In this document: positions 52,951 to 64,000 of the stretch, piece by piece
How positions within the stretch are numbered: the stretch's first letter is position 1
Layout: every line of letters starts with the position of its first letter
Assembly (NCBI GenBank): GCA_028583685.1
Contig: JAMXIF010001164.1
Coordinates: 7,044,732-7,108,731 of the forward strand
Length of the DNA stretch: 64,000 nucleotides
Reading direction: 5' to 3'
From: Petaurus breviceps papuanus
Taxonomy: Eukaryota; Chordata; Mammalia; Diprotodontia; Petauridae
Position numbers and translations under genes: made by a program
The notes under the pieces: generated by a model
What the model saw: the letters and a program-made list of their open reading frames with translations, nothing else
Told to the model about the DNA's origin: nothing
Database searches by the model: none

Positions 52951-54149
52951 TATACTAATGCTTTTGATGAGCCCAATCTGCAGGAGGTGGTTTGGGATTG
53001 GGAGTTTTGACCTGCACATTGGAAGTAGATCTACACAAACTGACTGCAATCTAGGTTAAAATGTCTTAGGATTCTCAATGAAGGGTTCCAGACTCATCCA
53101 GAATAACTGCCTACAAAAAAGCAAAACAAAGATATTAACAAGGGGACACTGGGATTCTAGATCACAAGAGATTTTTTAATATACAAATTTGGAGCCCTTA
53201 GATTCCTTTTACCATCTACTCTTCAGTTTGGGAAAGAAAACCAGCTTGTTTTGAAATGAAAGAACAACTGACATGTTTTATCCCTTTAAGTCAGAATAGG
53301 AAATACTGTCTCATGAAGACTGTCATTTAGCCTTCCCCTAAGGGGTATTATCAAATGACTCAGGCCATCTATATGAAACAAGCTTTTGTACTAAGTTAGA
53401 CTTGGCTCTAAATGTATTCTTTTATTGCAACTGAAATCCTTCCCCTCCCTTTTTGGACAGAGATTATACAAAATAATTTGTAAAAAAAAAAAAAAGATAT
53501 TAAAGGTGAGCCAGCATGTTGACTGGATGGAGTGCAGAAAAGTTGTCTCAAGGCCAGAGCCATAACTAGTACTTTTTGTGTCTTGGGTAGGGGTCACAAA
53601 AAACACTCTCCCTCAGTCCTTTTAGACAAATTCAGTTGGGGGGAATTCAGAAGGGACTGGAGGGTCAGAACCCAGGACACAGCAAGGGTGATCTTCAAGC
53701 GCATCTAGGCGATGACACCAGGGGCAAGGACATTCTCATTTCCTATAGCTTCTAGTTTAACCACTCATTCCAAGTAACTAGGTACCAATCTCGGGCTGTT
53801 GAAGGGGTTTAAGCATGGTGAACACCACCTAAAGTTTGCAACCCTATGGCAAAGCCTCAGTTGCTTCATTCTAGTTACTTCTGAGCCTGGAGCCAGAACT
53901 GAATGAGGAACATTTCTTTTTAGCTTGTTTTTAAAGCTTTAACATGGGGAGAGGGACAGGAAAGATTTGGGGGGAGGGGAGGAACTAGTGCTTTGCTCAT
54001 TGTCTCAGTCTGTGGTTTCATTCTTCTTTGAAATATGACTCATTGCCAAGCCATTTGAGACATTGGTACTGAAAGCCTCTGTCAGAGGCTATGATTGGTG
54101 AAGTATGTCTAGTCTTAGGAAAAGAAAATGGTCTTAGGAGAATACTTTT
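52951..54149. other. No recognised feature
   Basis: About 1.2 kb without a repeat I can name. Frames are short and unmotivated. Confidence 0.45.
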
Positions 54150-54154
54150 TTCTA

Positions 54155-54245
54155 AATATGTATATATACATACATATATACATATATGGTTCATTTATAC
54201 ATGTATGTATTATGTGTGTATATATATACATACAAATATATATTT
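54155..54245. repeat. TATG/TATA microsatellite
   Basis: Imperfect TATATACATA and ATGTATGTAT units. Confidence 0.9.
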
Positions 54246-54429
54246 CTTTTCTGTTTTGATATCACCTAGATTTCCCCTGGATGCTTCCTTTTACCCTATA
54301 TTCATCCCTGATAACAATTTTTTAAAAAGAGAGAGGAAAAAACAATCAGCAAAACCAATTCATGTATCAAAAAATTTGATGTTCTGTTCAAAGTCCCACA
54401 CCAATGGTTCCTAGCCTCTGTAAAGAAGA

Positions 54430-54728
54430 AGCCTTCTCATACCTCTTCCTTGAGGTCAAGTTTAATCTTTTATAATTTCATAACGTTCATTTTCCATTAT
54501 TTTGTGGTGGTTGTTTTGTTACATTTGTTACATTTACATCATTCCTTCCCTCTCTAAATTACTTCCTATTTGTCCCATACATAGCTTGTTGGTACATATT
54601 TGGTCCCACTCTTATATTGTGAGCTCTCTGAGGGATGGGACTGTCCTTTGCGTTCCTTTGTATCATCAAAACTTAGCACGGAGTCTATCACATCATAATG
54701 GGTGCTTAACAGATGCTTACTGACTGAT
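54430..54728 (+). mobile_element. L2 LINE 3' portion
   Basis: 'gtgagctctctgagggatgg', 'tcctttgcgttcctttgtat' and 'gggtgcttaacagatgctta' form the L2 3' end. Confidence 0.78.
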
Positions 54729-54834
54729 GCTATTATAGTACTGTGGATATAGTTTTCCTAGCTCTACTCCTGTTCGACTTTGCAAGAGTTCGTGAAAATC
54801 TTTCCTTGCTTCTTGGTTTTCCTCATATTCATCA

Positions 54835-54965
54835 TTTCTTAAAGCACAGTCATATACTACAATCTATTTAACCATTTCCCAGTTGATGCCATCTACTTTG
54901 TTTCCAATTCTTCAGTACCATGAAAAGTGCTGCTATAAATATTTTGGAGTATGTAGGGACTTGAT
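54835..54965 (-). mobile_element. Probable L1-type LINE fragment
   Basis: 'accatttcccagttgatgcc', 'ttgtttccaattcttcagta' and 'agtgctgctataaatatttt' are the reverse complement of the family seen in sense near 49.2 kb ('agaattggaaactggggatg'). Confidence 0.6.
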
Positions 54966-55639
54966 CACATAAATAAGTAGGGAACAGCTGATCATATGGG
55001 AAGGTAGCATGGCAAACAAGATCTTCCTGGGAAAATGCATGCACACACAGGACAGACAGGACAACTTTCTGAGTATCTTCTCCAGCTGAGAAACGCTTCA
55101 GCAAGACACAGATCTTGGTACAGGAAGGGAGTCAGTTCCCTGAACTGATGCAATTCATATGACCAAGTGGAAAAACCCATTTTTTCTTTTAACTTTTCTT
55201 CTTTCTCTTCTTTTTTATTTCCCCTCTCATACACTGTTTCTTCACCGTGAAGTTGCCAGTTTAAGATGACACTGATGTTTTGTCTCCATTGCAGCCCCAC
55301 TTTAGGGAGCCTGGTATGATGCTGTCCCTATAGAGAATAGCCAGGAGACCCTCTCAGGAACAGCACTGGCACATGGATGCTTACTTTGGCTGCAAGGTCT
55401 TGATGCTGGTGCTGGTATACAGGACAGACTACCAAGACTATATCTTTAAAAATGTCTTTTTCCGTGTAACTTTCAAGCAATTCTGAGAACTAGACAAACC
55501 AGTATTACCCTTTTGTCTGCATTCTAGTACTTGAGTTTGAGACATAGTTTGATGTAGAAAAAAAATATTATTAGTAGAAGCTTTCTATACAATACCAGAA
55601 AAACAAATATTTAATTTTTTTAATAGATTGGTCAAGTCA
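54966..55639. other. No recognised feature
   Basis: About 670 bases. A 3' splice-site-like string 'gttttgtctccattgcag' ends at 55294, but no matching donor or family-like peptide follows. Confidence 0.4.
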
Positions 55640-55736
55640 GGCTAAGATTATTGGAGTTCCTTGTTATGGAAGACTTCTCATTGAATCCAAGAGGAACCTG
55701 TTTGAAACTGGTCTCCAATACTTCTTTGATGTGACT
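55640..55736 (+). repeat. Inverted repeat, left arm
   Basis: Begins 'ggctaagattattggagttc' and ends 'cttctttgatgtgact'. It pairs with 56279-56389 at roughly 85-90% identity by eye, apart from about 18 extra bases in the right arm. The 542-base interior holds two minus-strand MIR SINEs. Confidence 0.85.
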
Positions 55737-55744
55737 GTTGTCCA

Positions 55745-55895
55745 ACTCCCTAATTTTGTAGAGGAAAGAACTGAGGCGCAGAGAGGTTAAGTGACTTGCC
55801 CAAAGGGACAGAGCTTATAATTTGCAAGAGCCAAGATTTGAACCCAGGTCCTCTAATTCCCAGTTGGCCACTCTTCTCACTACCCCATGAGCATG
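55745..55895 (-). mobile_element. MIR-class SINE
   Basis: 'gaggaaagaactgaggcgca', 'ggttaagtgacttgcccaaa' and 'gatttgaacccaggtcctct'. Confidence 0.82.
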
Positions 55896-56104
55896 GTTGC
55901 TGATAAGCAGGCATTTCCCAAGGAGAACAAGCCTGTTGAGAAGTACCAATCCTGTATGTAGCGCTTTTCTAACTCTGAGCAGGCCCCCATCAAAACTTCT
56001 ATAGTTATGCACATGGCTCGTGTTACGATGTGTGGAAAGCAGAAGCGACTATTAGCTGAACTGATATTCCTATGAATAATCTGAGGTTGGAAGAAAGATA
56101 GCAA

Positions 56105-56262
56105 ATAATAAAAGCTGACATTTGTTTAGTACAAAGGTCTTTACATACATGATTTCATTTCATCCTCCAGTGACCTTCTGAAGAAAGTGCTATTATGATC
56201 CCCGTTATATGGATGAAGATACTGAGGCTCTTAGAGATTAAGTGACTTGACCATCGCGGGGG
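56105..56262 (-). mobile_element. MIR-class SINE tail portion
   Basis: 'aaggtctttacatacatgat', 'gtgaccttctgaagaaagtg' and 'gatgaagatactgaggctct'. It stops before the tRNA head. Confidence 0.78.
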
Positions 56263-56278
56263 GAGGGCGGAAAAGGGG

Positions 56279-56389
56279 AGTCACATCAAAGAAGTGTTGG
56301 AGACCAGTCTCAAATTCTCTTGGATTCAGTGAGCAGTCTTCCATAACACCCAAGTTCCATTAGAACCAAGGAGCTCTAATAATCTTAAC
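56279..56389 (-). repeat. Inverted repeat, right arm
   Basis: Begins 'agtcacatcaaagaagtgtt' and ends 'ctaataatcttaa'; mirror of 55640-55736. Confidence 0.85.
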
Positions 56390-57029
56390 ATCTTAGGTGG
56401 AGATCCCTTTGTCTACTTCCCTTGGAGTCACACTATAGGTGAGATCCTCCCTGCATTCCCAACCCCACCAGAGATTTAGCTTGCTGTTTCCCAGAGTCTC
56501 TTCCCAGTGGTTCAATTGTCTCCTTTCCCATCCCCTTCAAGTGAATTTGTTTCTATAAATGCCTTGAAAGTATTTTTTTAAGCTGCCTGCCTTGGTTGAA
56601 TTTTGTGAAGATTGCCTCTGCCCCCCAAAATGCTAGTTATAGTGCTATACCTCAGTGTCAACCAGCCAATAGACAAGAATTTATTATACACCGATTTAAA
56701 CCACTCCCCTTGAAGACAGGTAGAGCCTGGACACCATGAGCTCCATGGACACATTGTGGGGTAAGGGTTAAAAGGGGTGAAAAATATCCATAAAGGGGAT
56801 GGAGAAGAGTGGGAAAGAGTCTGAAGGTACGATAATCTTGACCAACTTATCACAAGAGTTTCAAGTATTTATGTGCTATGGGATATAAAATCCATTTACT
56901 GAAATTCCAGAGAAAAGTAGCTTATGGTATTTGCTCAGTTTGGTCCTATTGGTACACACCGTTTATAATCAGGCCTCCTACAGATTGCCTGTCTTCATGA
57001 CTGTTTGCACAGCTCCTTTAATGTTTATC
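56390..57029. other. No recognised feature
   Basis: About 640 bases with no repeat I can name. Confidence 0.45.
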
Positions 57030-57265
57030 TGAATAATAATAACAGTTCACATTTATATAGCAAAGTACTTTACATACATTAACTCACTGGATCCTCATAA
57101 CAACCTTTTCAGGTAGGTGTTCTTATTACTCCCATTTTATAGAGGAGAAAACTGAGGTTCAGAGAGATGTTCAGTGTTTTGCCCCCAGGTCAGTTAGTAA
57201 GAGTTGGAGGCAAGATTCAAACCTAGGTCTTATTTATTCCAAGCCCAACACCACATCCAATATAC
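57030..57265 (-). mobile_element. MIR-class SINE
   Basis: 'aataataataacagttcaca', 'gtactttacatacattaact', 'gaggagaaaactgaggttca' and 'aacctaggtcttatttattc'. Confidence 0.85.
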
Positions 57266-57522
57266 TATTCTTCCTCTCACCTTGGAGATATTTTTTGACC
57301 ATTATTCAAGGAGGTGCAGAAGGAAACAATGGGATTAAACTATTTGTTTGTAGCAAGGAGAAGAAGTAAAAGTAGAAAGTAACTCTCATTAGTTGCTGGA
57401 CTCTCTTCTAAATAACATATAAATTTCCTTTCCTTCAAATTGGGTGGGGCATGTGAAAGGGAAAAAAATACATATTTGCTCATTTAAAAGTAAAATAAAA
57501 ATTAACAAATTACAGAGGTGAG

Positions 57523-57613
57523 AGAAAGAAAGGAGAGGAAGGAAGGAAGGAAGGAAGGAAGGAAGGAAGGAAGGAAGGAAGGAAGGAAGGAAGGAAGGAA
57601 GGGAGAGGAAGAA
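57523..57613. repeat. (GGAA)n microsatellite
   Basis: About 16 perfect GGAA units (about 57537-57600) within a purine-only flank. Confidence 0.97.
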
Positions 57614-57999
57614 AGCACAGAGTGTCCATAGAGGAAAAAAATAAGAAAATAACAAAATTCCACTGCCATTGGAGATTCAAGCAGGCATTAAGAATTTGTG
57701 GAAAGAAAACAGAGTCAGAGGAAATGACCCTTCACCAGAAAATAGCAAAAGTTTAGAGATAATGAAATTTAAAAGGAGCTGAACCTAGCATTTTATAATT
57801 TCTGGAGCTATATCAAGTTTGATTTTGTTTTTGCAATAACCATATTTGGAACATTAAATACAAAAAAATGCTGAGTTAATCAGAGACCCTATACCTGAAA
57901 ACTCAGTTGTTAAAATCAATAAATCATACAGTTTCTCCAGAGGTTTATGAATCATGTAATAACGGATGTATGAGGCTACGATAAATTCTTTCTTAACCC
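57614..57999. other. No recognised feature
   Basis: AT-rich, unassigned. Confidence 0.4.
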
Positions 58000-58175
58000 A
58001 TAAGAGAAGACCTAGAATCAGGAGATCTGGGTTTTACCTAAAATTGACCAGCACTGCACGACCTCTTGAGCCAATCACTTAATGTGTCTGAATCTGTTTC
58101 CTCCTTTGTAAAACGAAGGAGAAAGTCTGAACAATATCCCAAATCCTTTTCAGCTTTAACATTCTAGGAATTCCT
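58000..58175 (+). mobile_element. tRNA-derived SINE
   Basis: 'gaagacctagaatcaggaga', 'tctgtttcctcctttgtaaa' and tail 'cttttcagctttaacattct'. Same tail family as 13.5 kb; diverged. Confidence 0.68.
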
Positions 58176-58924
58176 TATCCCAGATGCATGACTATCATGG
58201 TGGAAATTTTGGGTATCCTGGGTGCCTGGTGGGGTTCAGATATCCTGGGGAAGGTGGGTTCCTTCCATCAATCACTTGACAAAAGTAGGGTTTTTTTCCT
58301 CCTACACATAGGGCCACCCTTTGTTCTTCTCCTGTTTTATGGGCACATTATGTCTTAGACTAGACAATTAGCTTTTGTTCTTTTGCACCCCCTTAAATTT
58401 TAGCACAGTATCATTTGTGGCTTAATCAAAGACTTCTTCAACAATGAAGACTATGTTATTTTATTAGTCCCAAGGAAAGTATAGTTACCACAATGACTTC
58501 AGTGCCATATGGGGGAACAGCTGTGGATAAAAAGCTGCCCACTGGAACAGTTTCCTAACCAAGAAAACAATGAGGAAATGAAGAGTGAATCTTCAGTGTA
58601 TTTTGGTGACTCTGAGTCAGAAAAAGTTCCTCATGGCATTAATCACAGATTATTTCCTGATTTCTCAATGTGGTTTCTCAGGCAATGGGACCTTTGCCAT
58701 TGTCTCTGCACCCAATATGAGACTTCCAGCTGCATTTACTCTCTCTTTGTGCAAACTCACCAGTCCCAGAGAGGTCTCTGGTCTGACTCAGAAATGAACA
58801 TGGGCCATCCACTATTAGAAAGAAAAAAATCAGAATTATTTTTCTTTATTTGGTGGGATTTTTTTTACACCTACAACTCCAGTATTACTCTCCATCCCTA
58901 CCATATTATTATTATTCATTACCA
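58176..58924. other. Unassigned; start of a long chance frame
   Basis: The plus-strand frame 58509-59084 (191 codons) begins here but its second half lies in antisense L2, so it is not a gene as a whole. Its first 95 codons match no family I know. A 3' splice-like 'tttctcaatgtggtttctcag' ends at 58681 with no clear donor. Confidence 0.4.
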
Positions 58925-59580
58925 GTTGATTCAATTCATTTGTTCATTCATTCATTCAATAAATGCTTACTGTGTACAATTCATTGCACTGGACTCTGAC
59001 AGAAATACAAAGAAAAATAATGACAGTGTCTTCCTGCAAGAAAATGTCAATCTAGTAGATCAGATAAAATGTATGTGCAAATAACTATAATAGAGAATGA
59101 GTTAGTGCACAAGAGTTCTATATGAACAGTGCTATAAAAATTCATAGATGGGAAGGGTCACTTCTGGATATGGGAGAAAGATTTAGGAAGAGTTCATGGA
59201 CAAGATGACAATTGATAGGTACAGAAAATTTCACTAGATGCAAATGGACAGTGGGGGCATTCTAGGTACAGAGAACAGCCTGCACAAATGGGTAGACATG
59301 GGAAAGTTGAGGATGCATTCAAAGATGCTGCATAGCCAATCTGGCTGAAGCACAAGATATATAAGTAAGCATAATATGAGATAAAGTTAGAAAGAAAAGT
59401 TTCAGTCAATTTATAGAGGGACTTGAATGCAGAATTTGGATTTTATTTAATAATTCATGGGGAGCTTTTTGAGCAGGAGAATGATGTGATCAAAGCCATG
59501 CATTATGAAGGTCTATTTGAGAGCATGTGCAGGATGAGTGATGGGGAAGATGTCCTCAATGCTCTCCTGAAACTCTCTAA
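58925..59580 (-). mobile_element. L2 LINE 3' portion
   Basis: 'ttcattcattcaataaatgc', 'ggcattctaggtacagagaa', 'agccaatctggctgaagcac' and 'ttttgagcaggagaatgatg' run in antisense L2 order. Confidence 0.82.
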
Positions 59581-59859
59581 ATGTGGCACAGAATGGGAAT
59601 GTTATATTATTCTCTGGCATTTTGCTTTTTCTGTTAGTGACCTCATGGGTTAATTGCACACCTGTGGTTAGTTCCTTACATTTTGCAGCCTCAGATAGCA
59701 GCAAACAGTGCCCCCGAGATCAAAGTTATGGGTTGAATCTCCATGTGGTCATATCACTGAACTCAGAACACTTTCCTCCTCATTTATGTTTTTTTTTTTT
59801 CTTGGCTAAACCTGTGGTTTTAGCCATGCAGAGAACTCCTTTGTGTGAAAACTCCATCT

Positions 59860-60032
59860 ACTAATAAAGATTGACTTCCTGTCTTACAGACAAGCCATGG
59901 TCTTAGAGAATTGCCACGGGGCAGTAAAGTAGCTTTTCCAGGGTCACACAGTTGGTATGAATAAGACACAGGACTCAAACTAGACCTTCTGAAATCTAAA
60001 GCAGGCTCTCAATCCACCATATCAAACTGCCT
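59860..60032 (-). mobile_element. THER1 or MIR SINE
   Basis: 'gtcttagagaattgccacgg' and 'tccagggtcacacagttggt' fit an antisense THER1; the head at the right is diverged. Confidence 0.62.
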
Positions 60033-60094
60033 GTGAACATAGCTGCACATACCATATCCTAATTCATACTTCAATTATCTGTGTAGTTTTCCTG

Positions 60095-60205
60095 TTCTAC
60101 TAAGTCCCACTAGAATAAGCTCCCCTAGAAGGGTAGATGCTGTGACTTTGCCAGTCCCCGGCACAGTCCACTGCACATAGCAGGTGGCTAGTGAGTATGT
60201 CATCA
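60095..60205 (+). mobile_element. L2 LINE 3' end, diverged
   Basis: 'actagaataagctcccctag' and 'tgcacatagcaggtggctag'. Confidence 0.6.
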
Positions 60206-60867
60206 TGGAAAGACACAGGATCCAGATACAGCCCTTCCTTAATGACCCAGAGGTAGGGGTCTGTACAGCCAGCCCTAACCTCTTTTCAATAGCTGATTGT
60301 TAAATTTTCCAATTGGGCATTCACCTTGGAAATCAGCAAACACTACAAATCAGGGCTTGATTTATTGTTTTTTGATTAGTTAGACTTGAGAAAAGGATGG
60401 AGAAAAAGCTAAATAAGACATATTAAACTTATAAGTAAGTCCCACATACATTTTTCTTTTGGGGGGAGAACAGTTTTTAAACATCGACTAGCAAAGCACT
60501 GTATAGAGGTGTACGTGTACGTGCTTGACCCCAGAAAGAGAACAGCCATTTGGGCTTGGTATAGGGACTAAAAGGAGGGCAGTAACATGATCTGGGCTTA
60601 GGGGTGAGGGTGGGGGTCAGAACAAGAGTCACCAGAGCTAACTCCTCTATAGGGAAGTGGGCTATAACCAAGTCCCAGGACCCCTGTGGAACTCACCTGC
60701 CACTCATCCTCACACAATGCATGTGGATAGCATGGAAATAGAACAAATGTTGAATTTCCTTTTAGGGTTAGGTTTCAGTAAGTTGATGACAGCACTTTGT
60801 GTTGGGATCCGCTTCGAGGATCATCACACTTTCACTAACTTAAGACACTGTTCTGATGTTGTTCATC
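60206..60867. other. No recognised feature
   Basis: About 660 bases. A patch near 60555-60600 ('gggcagtaacatgatctggg') may be antisense L2 but is too short to call. Confidence 0.4.
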
Positions 60868-61134
60868 ATGATTGTTCTTCTTGTTCAGTTATTTGTCAGT
60901 CATGCCAAACTCTTTGTGAACCCATTTGAGGTTTTCCGGGCAAAGATACTGGAGCAGTTTGCTATTTACTTCACCACCTCATTTTACAGATAAGGAAACC
61001 GAGGCTAACAGAGTTAAGTGATTTGCCTAAGGTCACATCTACAAAAGTGTCTGAGGTCAGATTTGAACTCAGGAAGATCAATCTTCCTGACTCCAAGTCC
61101 AGCCCTCTGGGTACTATGGCACCACCTAGCTGCT
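60868..61134 (-). mobile_element. MAR1 SINE
   Basis: 'tttgtcagtcatgccaaact', 'cccatttgaggttttccggg', 'ttttacagataaggaaaccg' and 'atggcaccacctagctgctc'. Confidence 0.92.
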
Positions 61135-61153
61135 CAAATGCTGTACTATTGGA

Positions 61154-61212
61154 TTACACACACACACAGAGTCTCTGTGTGTGTACATATATATACACAT
61201 ATACATATATAT
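61154..61212. repeat. CA/TG/TATA tract
   Basis: (CA)n, then GAGTCTCTGTGTGTG, then TATACATATATA; the two halves are partly complementary. Confidence 0.88.
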
Positions 61213-61223
61213 GGAAAATATGT

Positions 61224-61372
61224 TAGTCCAACCTTTTCATTTTACAAACCAGGGAGATGAGGCCCAGAGATATTAAGGGGTTTGCCAAATATGGATCGAA
61301 TTAACAGAGCTGTGATTAAGATCCAGGCCTCCTGACTCCAGATTCATTGCTTTTTTCCATTGCAGCTGATCT
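61224..61372 (-). mobile_element. MIR-class SINE
   Basis: 'ttcattttacaaaccaggga', 'gatgaggcccagagatatta' and 'aggcctcctgactccagatt'. Confidence 0.78.
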
Positions 61373-61934
61373 AGGGAACACTTGCTACTTGAGACCCTAG
61401 AACTTTTACCTTTTGTTCCTTTCTACACCTTCTCTGATCCCCAAACCCCGTCTCGCGACTCCTGAGCCTTTGTCTCTGATCCATCTCGGTTCCCTGAGTT
61501 CAGAGATCTGTGTGTCTCCTACCTAATCATCCTCTTCCTCTTCTGCCTCTTCCAAAAGAATTCTTCTAGATACCTTTAGTATACTTTTAGATTCCTCTAG
61601 TCTTTTCCTGAGACCCCAGGGATCCTCCTTGCTAATTCCTTTTAATGCCCTTGCTAGTGGCTTTTATTTCCATGACATTCTTTTTAACCTCCACTAGGAA
61701 CTGATTTTTCCTAGGAATATTAGGTTTTTTTATTTTTATTAAAGGAATTGCCCATTTTGAATCCTTTGGCTCTGAGTGGTCCGTTGTACCAGAAGCAGAT
61801 CCACAGCCTGGACCAAGGGTATCATCTACCTTGACTATGAAATTCTGAAGAATATGCTGGGGAAGGACGACAGCAGATGGGGGAGCTTATGTTGTGGCCC
61901 CAAAGTCCCTCATGACCCTGGCTACTGGATGTGC
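61373..61934. other. No recognised feature
   Basis: About 560 bases; small CpG-bearing patch near 61446-61456. The 72-codon frame at 61776-61994 partly overlaps the CR1/L3 copy. Confidence 0.4.
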
Positions 61935-62470
61935 TCCAGTTTATCACTGACCTTGCTTAAAGGTCTCATCCAGAACCAAACACAATGCCCCTGATATGGT
62001 CTGACCAGGGAAAAATATGTTGGAGTTACTATTTCCCATGTTATGGACACTTGACCTTTCAATGTAGAATAAAATTATATTAGAGTTTTCGCACTATCAT
62101 GTTACATGATTGACAGGCAGAGCTTGCAGCCCACTAAAATCATGTTTCATTTTTTTCCATGCAAAGTATTTTGTCTTTGTGAAACTGATTTTCTCAACTT
62201 ACTTGTTGGTATTTATGTTTTTCACCATTAGATGTCCCTTTATTGGATTTGGTCCATCCTAGCCTCCCACGTTCTTTTTTAAATGCTCAGTCTGTCATCA
62301 TATGCATTCTCTAGTCATCCTAGATTAATCTACAAATTTTATGAGCCTGTCGTCTATGCCTTCTTCAAGTCATTGGTAAAAAAAAATATTAAACAGAATA
62401 GAAATAAGACCCAATCCCAGGATCTAGACACCACTCTCTAAGTTCACATCAAGCAAATAATAAATACTCT
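61935..62470 (-). mobile_element. L3/CR1 LINE 3' region
   Basis: 'gatatggtctgaccagggaa', 'gcagagcttgcagcccacta', 'acaaattttatgagcctgtc' and 'ttcttcaagtcattggtaaa' appear in the order of the antisense CR1/L3 element. About 540 bases, diverged. Confidence 0.75.
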
Positions 62471-62886
62471 TAGTTTAGGTCAAAAACAAGCAGTTTTGAA
62501 TTTAGGTAACTATATTATCATCTAATAGGTACTTAATGCATACTTGTCAATTGATTGATTTCAAATGTCACTGATGGTGGATCAGCAAACATATCGACCA
62601 GTTCTTTTAGCATGCTTTTAATGTCATTCCGCTGAGCCAGGTGACTTGAAGTCATTAGGGGTAAGTAGCTGTTCTTTCTTTGCCTTGGGAACGAACTTCC
62701 TATAAGCCATTTTTCTTCTCTCATTTCCACTGCAAAAGTTATACTCCTTGGCAAAGAAAACAGAAACAAAACAAGAGTTACATTGTTCTACACCCCATCT
62801 CTCTGTCATCATTATCATCATCTCATTCCAGTCTGGCAGCAAACTTCACACTAGCCCTGCTCTGTTTTTGGATTAGGAGACCAAGT

Positions 62887-62990
62887 GAGTATAAAATCAC
62901 AAGAAATGAAGAGGATTATTAGAATGGCACCTCCTTGTCCTGGAGAAAGTTTGGAGTCTTCTGATGAAATATACTAGCTATTTAGTGATA
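62887..62990 (+). repeat. Direct repeat, first copy (second at 63897-64000)
   Basis: 'gtataaaatcacaagaaatg', then 'ttagaatggcacctcc' and 'tatttagtgatattgg'. The same order recurs at the right edge of the window, about 1010 bases on. Confidence 0.65.
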
Positions 62991-63064
62991 TTGGTTAATG
63001 GAACCAATCAGCTTGTAGAATCAGAGACTTGGAGTTGGAAGGACCATAGAGGCCATTTAGTGAT

Positions 63065-63155
63065 ACCAAAGAAAGATCACAGACCTGGTGGTCACAGGAC
63101 TTGTTTCATTTCCTACTTCTGTCGCTTATGATTTGTGTGACCTTGGGTACAAGCA
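63065..63155 (+). mobile_element. Short SINE fragment
   Basis: 'tcacagacctggtggtcaca' and 'gatttgtgtgaccttgggta' resemble MIR head and core. Confidence 0.5.
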
Positions 63156-63194
63156 ATATGTGTAAAAATAAGAAACATGAAGAAAGTTTTAAAA

Positions 63195-63303
63195 GAATAA
63201 TGTTTGGACTGGGATCGATTCTGGCCTTCCATACTCGGCACCCACACAAAAATAATAATAACTGGCCGTGTTACCTTGAGCAAGTTACTTAATCCCTATT
63301 GCT
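63195..63303 (+). mobile_element. tRNA-derived SINE, 8.6-kb subtype
   Basis: 'gggatcgattctggccttcc', 'actggccgtgttaccttgag' and 'caagttacttaatccctatt' match the SINE at 8561-8725, lacking its first third. Its tail has become a GATA repeat. Confidence 0.82.
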
Positions 63304-63315
63304 AGATAGATAAAT

Positions 63316-63381
<66 letters not shown>

Positions 63382-63412
63382 CAGAGATAGATAGATAGAT
63401 AGATAAATGAAT
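63304..63412. repeat. (GATA)n microsatellite
   Basis: About 25 GATA units with a GACA interruption near 63380, then GAATGAATGAATAAACAAAC variants. It grows from the SINE tail. Confidence 0.97.
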
Positions 63413-63464
63413 GAATGAATAAACAAACAAGTGAATGAATGAATGGATTGATAGATAAATGTAT

Positions 63465-63692
<228 letters not shown>

Positions 63693-64000
63693 GTGCAGTT
63701 GGTCCCCACTCACTTATCCAAAACCCCAGGAAAATCACTAGAGTCTAGATCTAGAGGAAATATGCATACCTGCACATGAACCATCACACTTGACTGAGAC
63801 TGGAGCCATTGGGCATAAGCTTATCTGTGGCATCTGAGGATCAATAGTTTCATCTAGGTCCTTAATGGAATTGATCCATGGGCAAGTAGACAAATTGAGC
63901 ATAAAATCCTCAGGCATGAAAGATTAGAATGGAGCCTCCGTCTGCTAGAGAAAGGCTGAAGTGTTTTACTCAACTGAATGTTGGCTTTTTAGTGAAATTG
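63693..64000. other. Unassigned window edge
   Basis: No gene or named repeat. The last 104 bases (63897-64000) are the second copy of the direct repeat at 62887-62990 and probably continue beyond the window. Confidence 0.5.

Noticed and set aside
55277-55500. Possible exon after 'gttttgtctccattgcag'
   Set aside because: No convincing donor follows and the peptides in the three frames are short or unfamiliar.
58509-59084. 191-codon plus-strand open frame, the longest in the window
   Set aside because: The second half is antisense L2 (from about 58925) and the first half matches no known family; composition is AT-rich. Likely a chance frame.

Overview
The window looks like ordinary nuclear DNA from a marsupial. 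The strongest sign is the SINE population. There are many copies of MAR1, a tRNA-derived SINE whose 3' half reads like an RTE/BovB tail and ends near 'gagtcggacacgactgaa'. There are several THER1 copies, and many MIR/CORE-like SINEs. L2 LINEs make up much of the sequence on both strands, with a few L3/CR1 and L1 remnants. This mix fits a metatherian. I cannot name the species from sequence alone.

I see no convincing intact protein-coding gene, tRNA gene, rRNA gene, CRISPR array or CpG island. Nearly all open frames of 60-190 codons are antisense or in-frame fragments of L2, SINE or simple repeats. The region is best read as an intergenic stretch or a very long intron. Only two traces of host coding sequence seem worth keeping: a decayed, intronless piece of a Y-box cold-shock-domain gene (about 51.39-51.96 kb, minus strand) and an isolated 39-base splice-flanked candidate microexon (18038-18076).

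Layout. 0-3 kb: THER1, a degenerate 30-bp family rich in ATTGG (inverted CCAAT), an L2 end, a short interstitial telomere array and a MAR1. 4.3-9.1 kb: a diverged inverted duplication of an L2 plus unique flank; one arm carries a later SINE with a perfect target-site duplication. 9.5-11.5 kb: two long purine tracts. 12.5-21.8 kb: L2 copies interrupted by SINEs and a hAT-type element. 27.2-29.5 kb: a long minus-strand L2 split by a solo LTR. 33.5-36.8 kb: an unexplained block with open frames on both strands, then more L2 and a CR1/L3 reverse-transcriptase tail. 43.1-47.3 kb: L2 copies, a 440-bp array built on a near-palindromic AACCAGTTT motif, an L1 fragment and an L2 split by a second LTR. 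47.7-48.2 kb: a third solo LTR inside an older SINE. 51.4-52.5 kb: the Y-box pseudogene, a near-perfect palindromic hAT MITE and THER1. 55.6-56.4 kb: an inverted repeat with 100-bp arms. 58.9-64 kb: L2, CR1/L3, SINEs and a compound GATA/GAAA/GGAA microsatellite.

The elements do not form a pathway. What the window records is layered insertion: L2, L3/CR1 and MIR first, then THER1 and MAR1, hAT MITEs and solo LTRs nested within them, and microsatellites growing from SINE tails and linkers. Coordinates of old repeats are read by eye and may be off by 5-30 bases.
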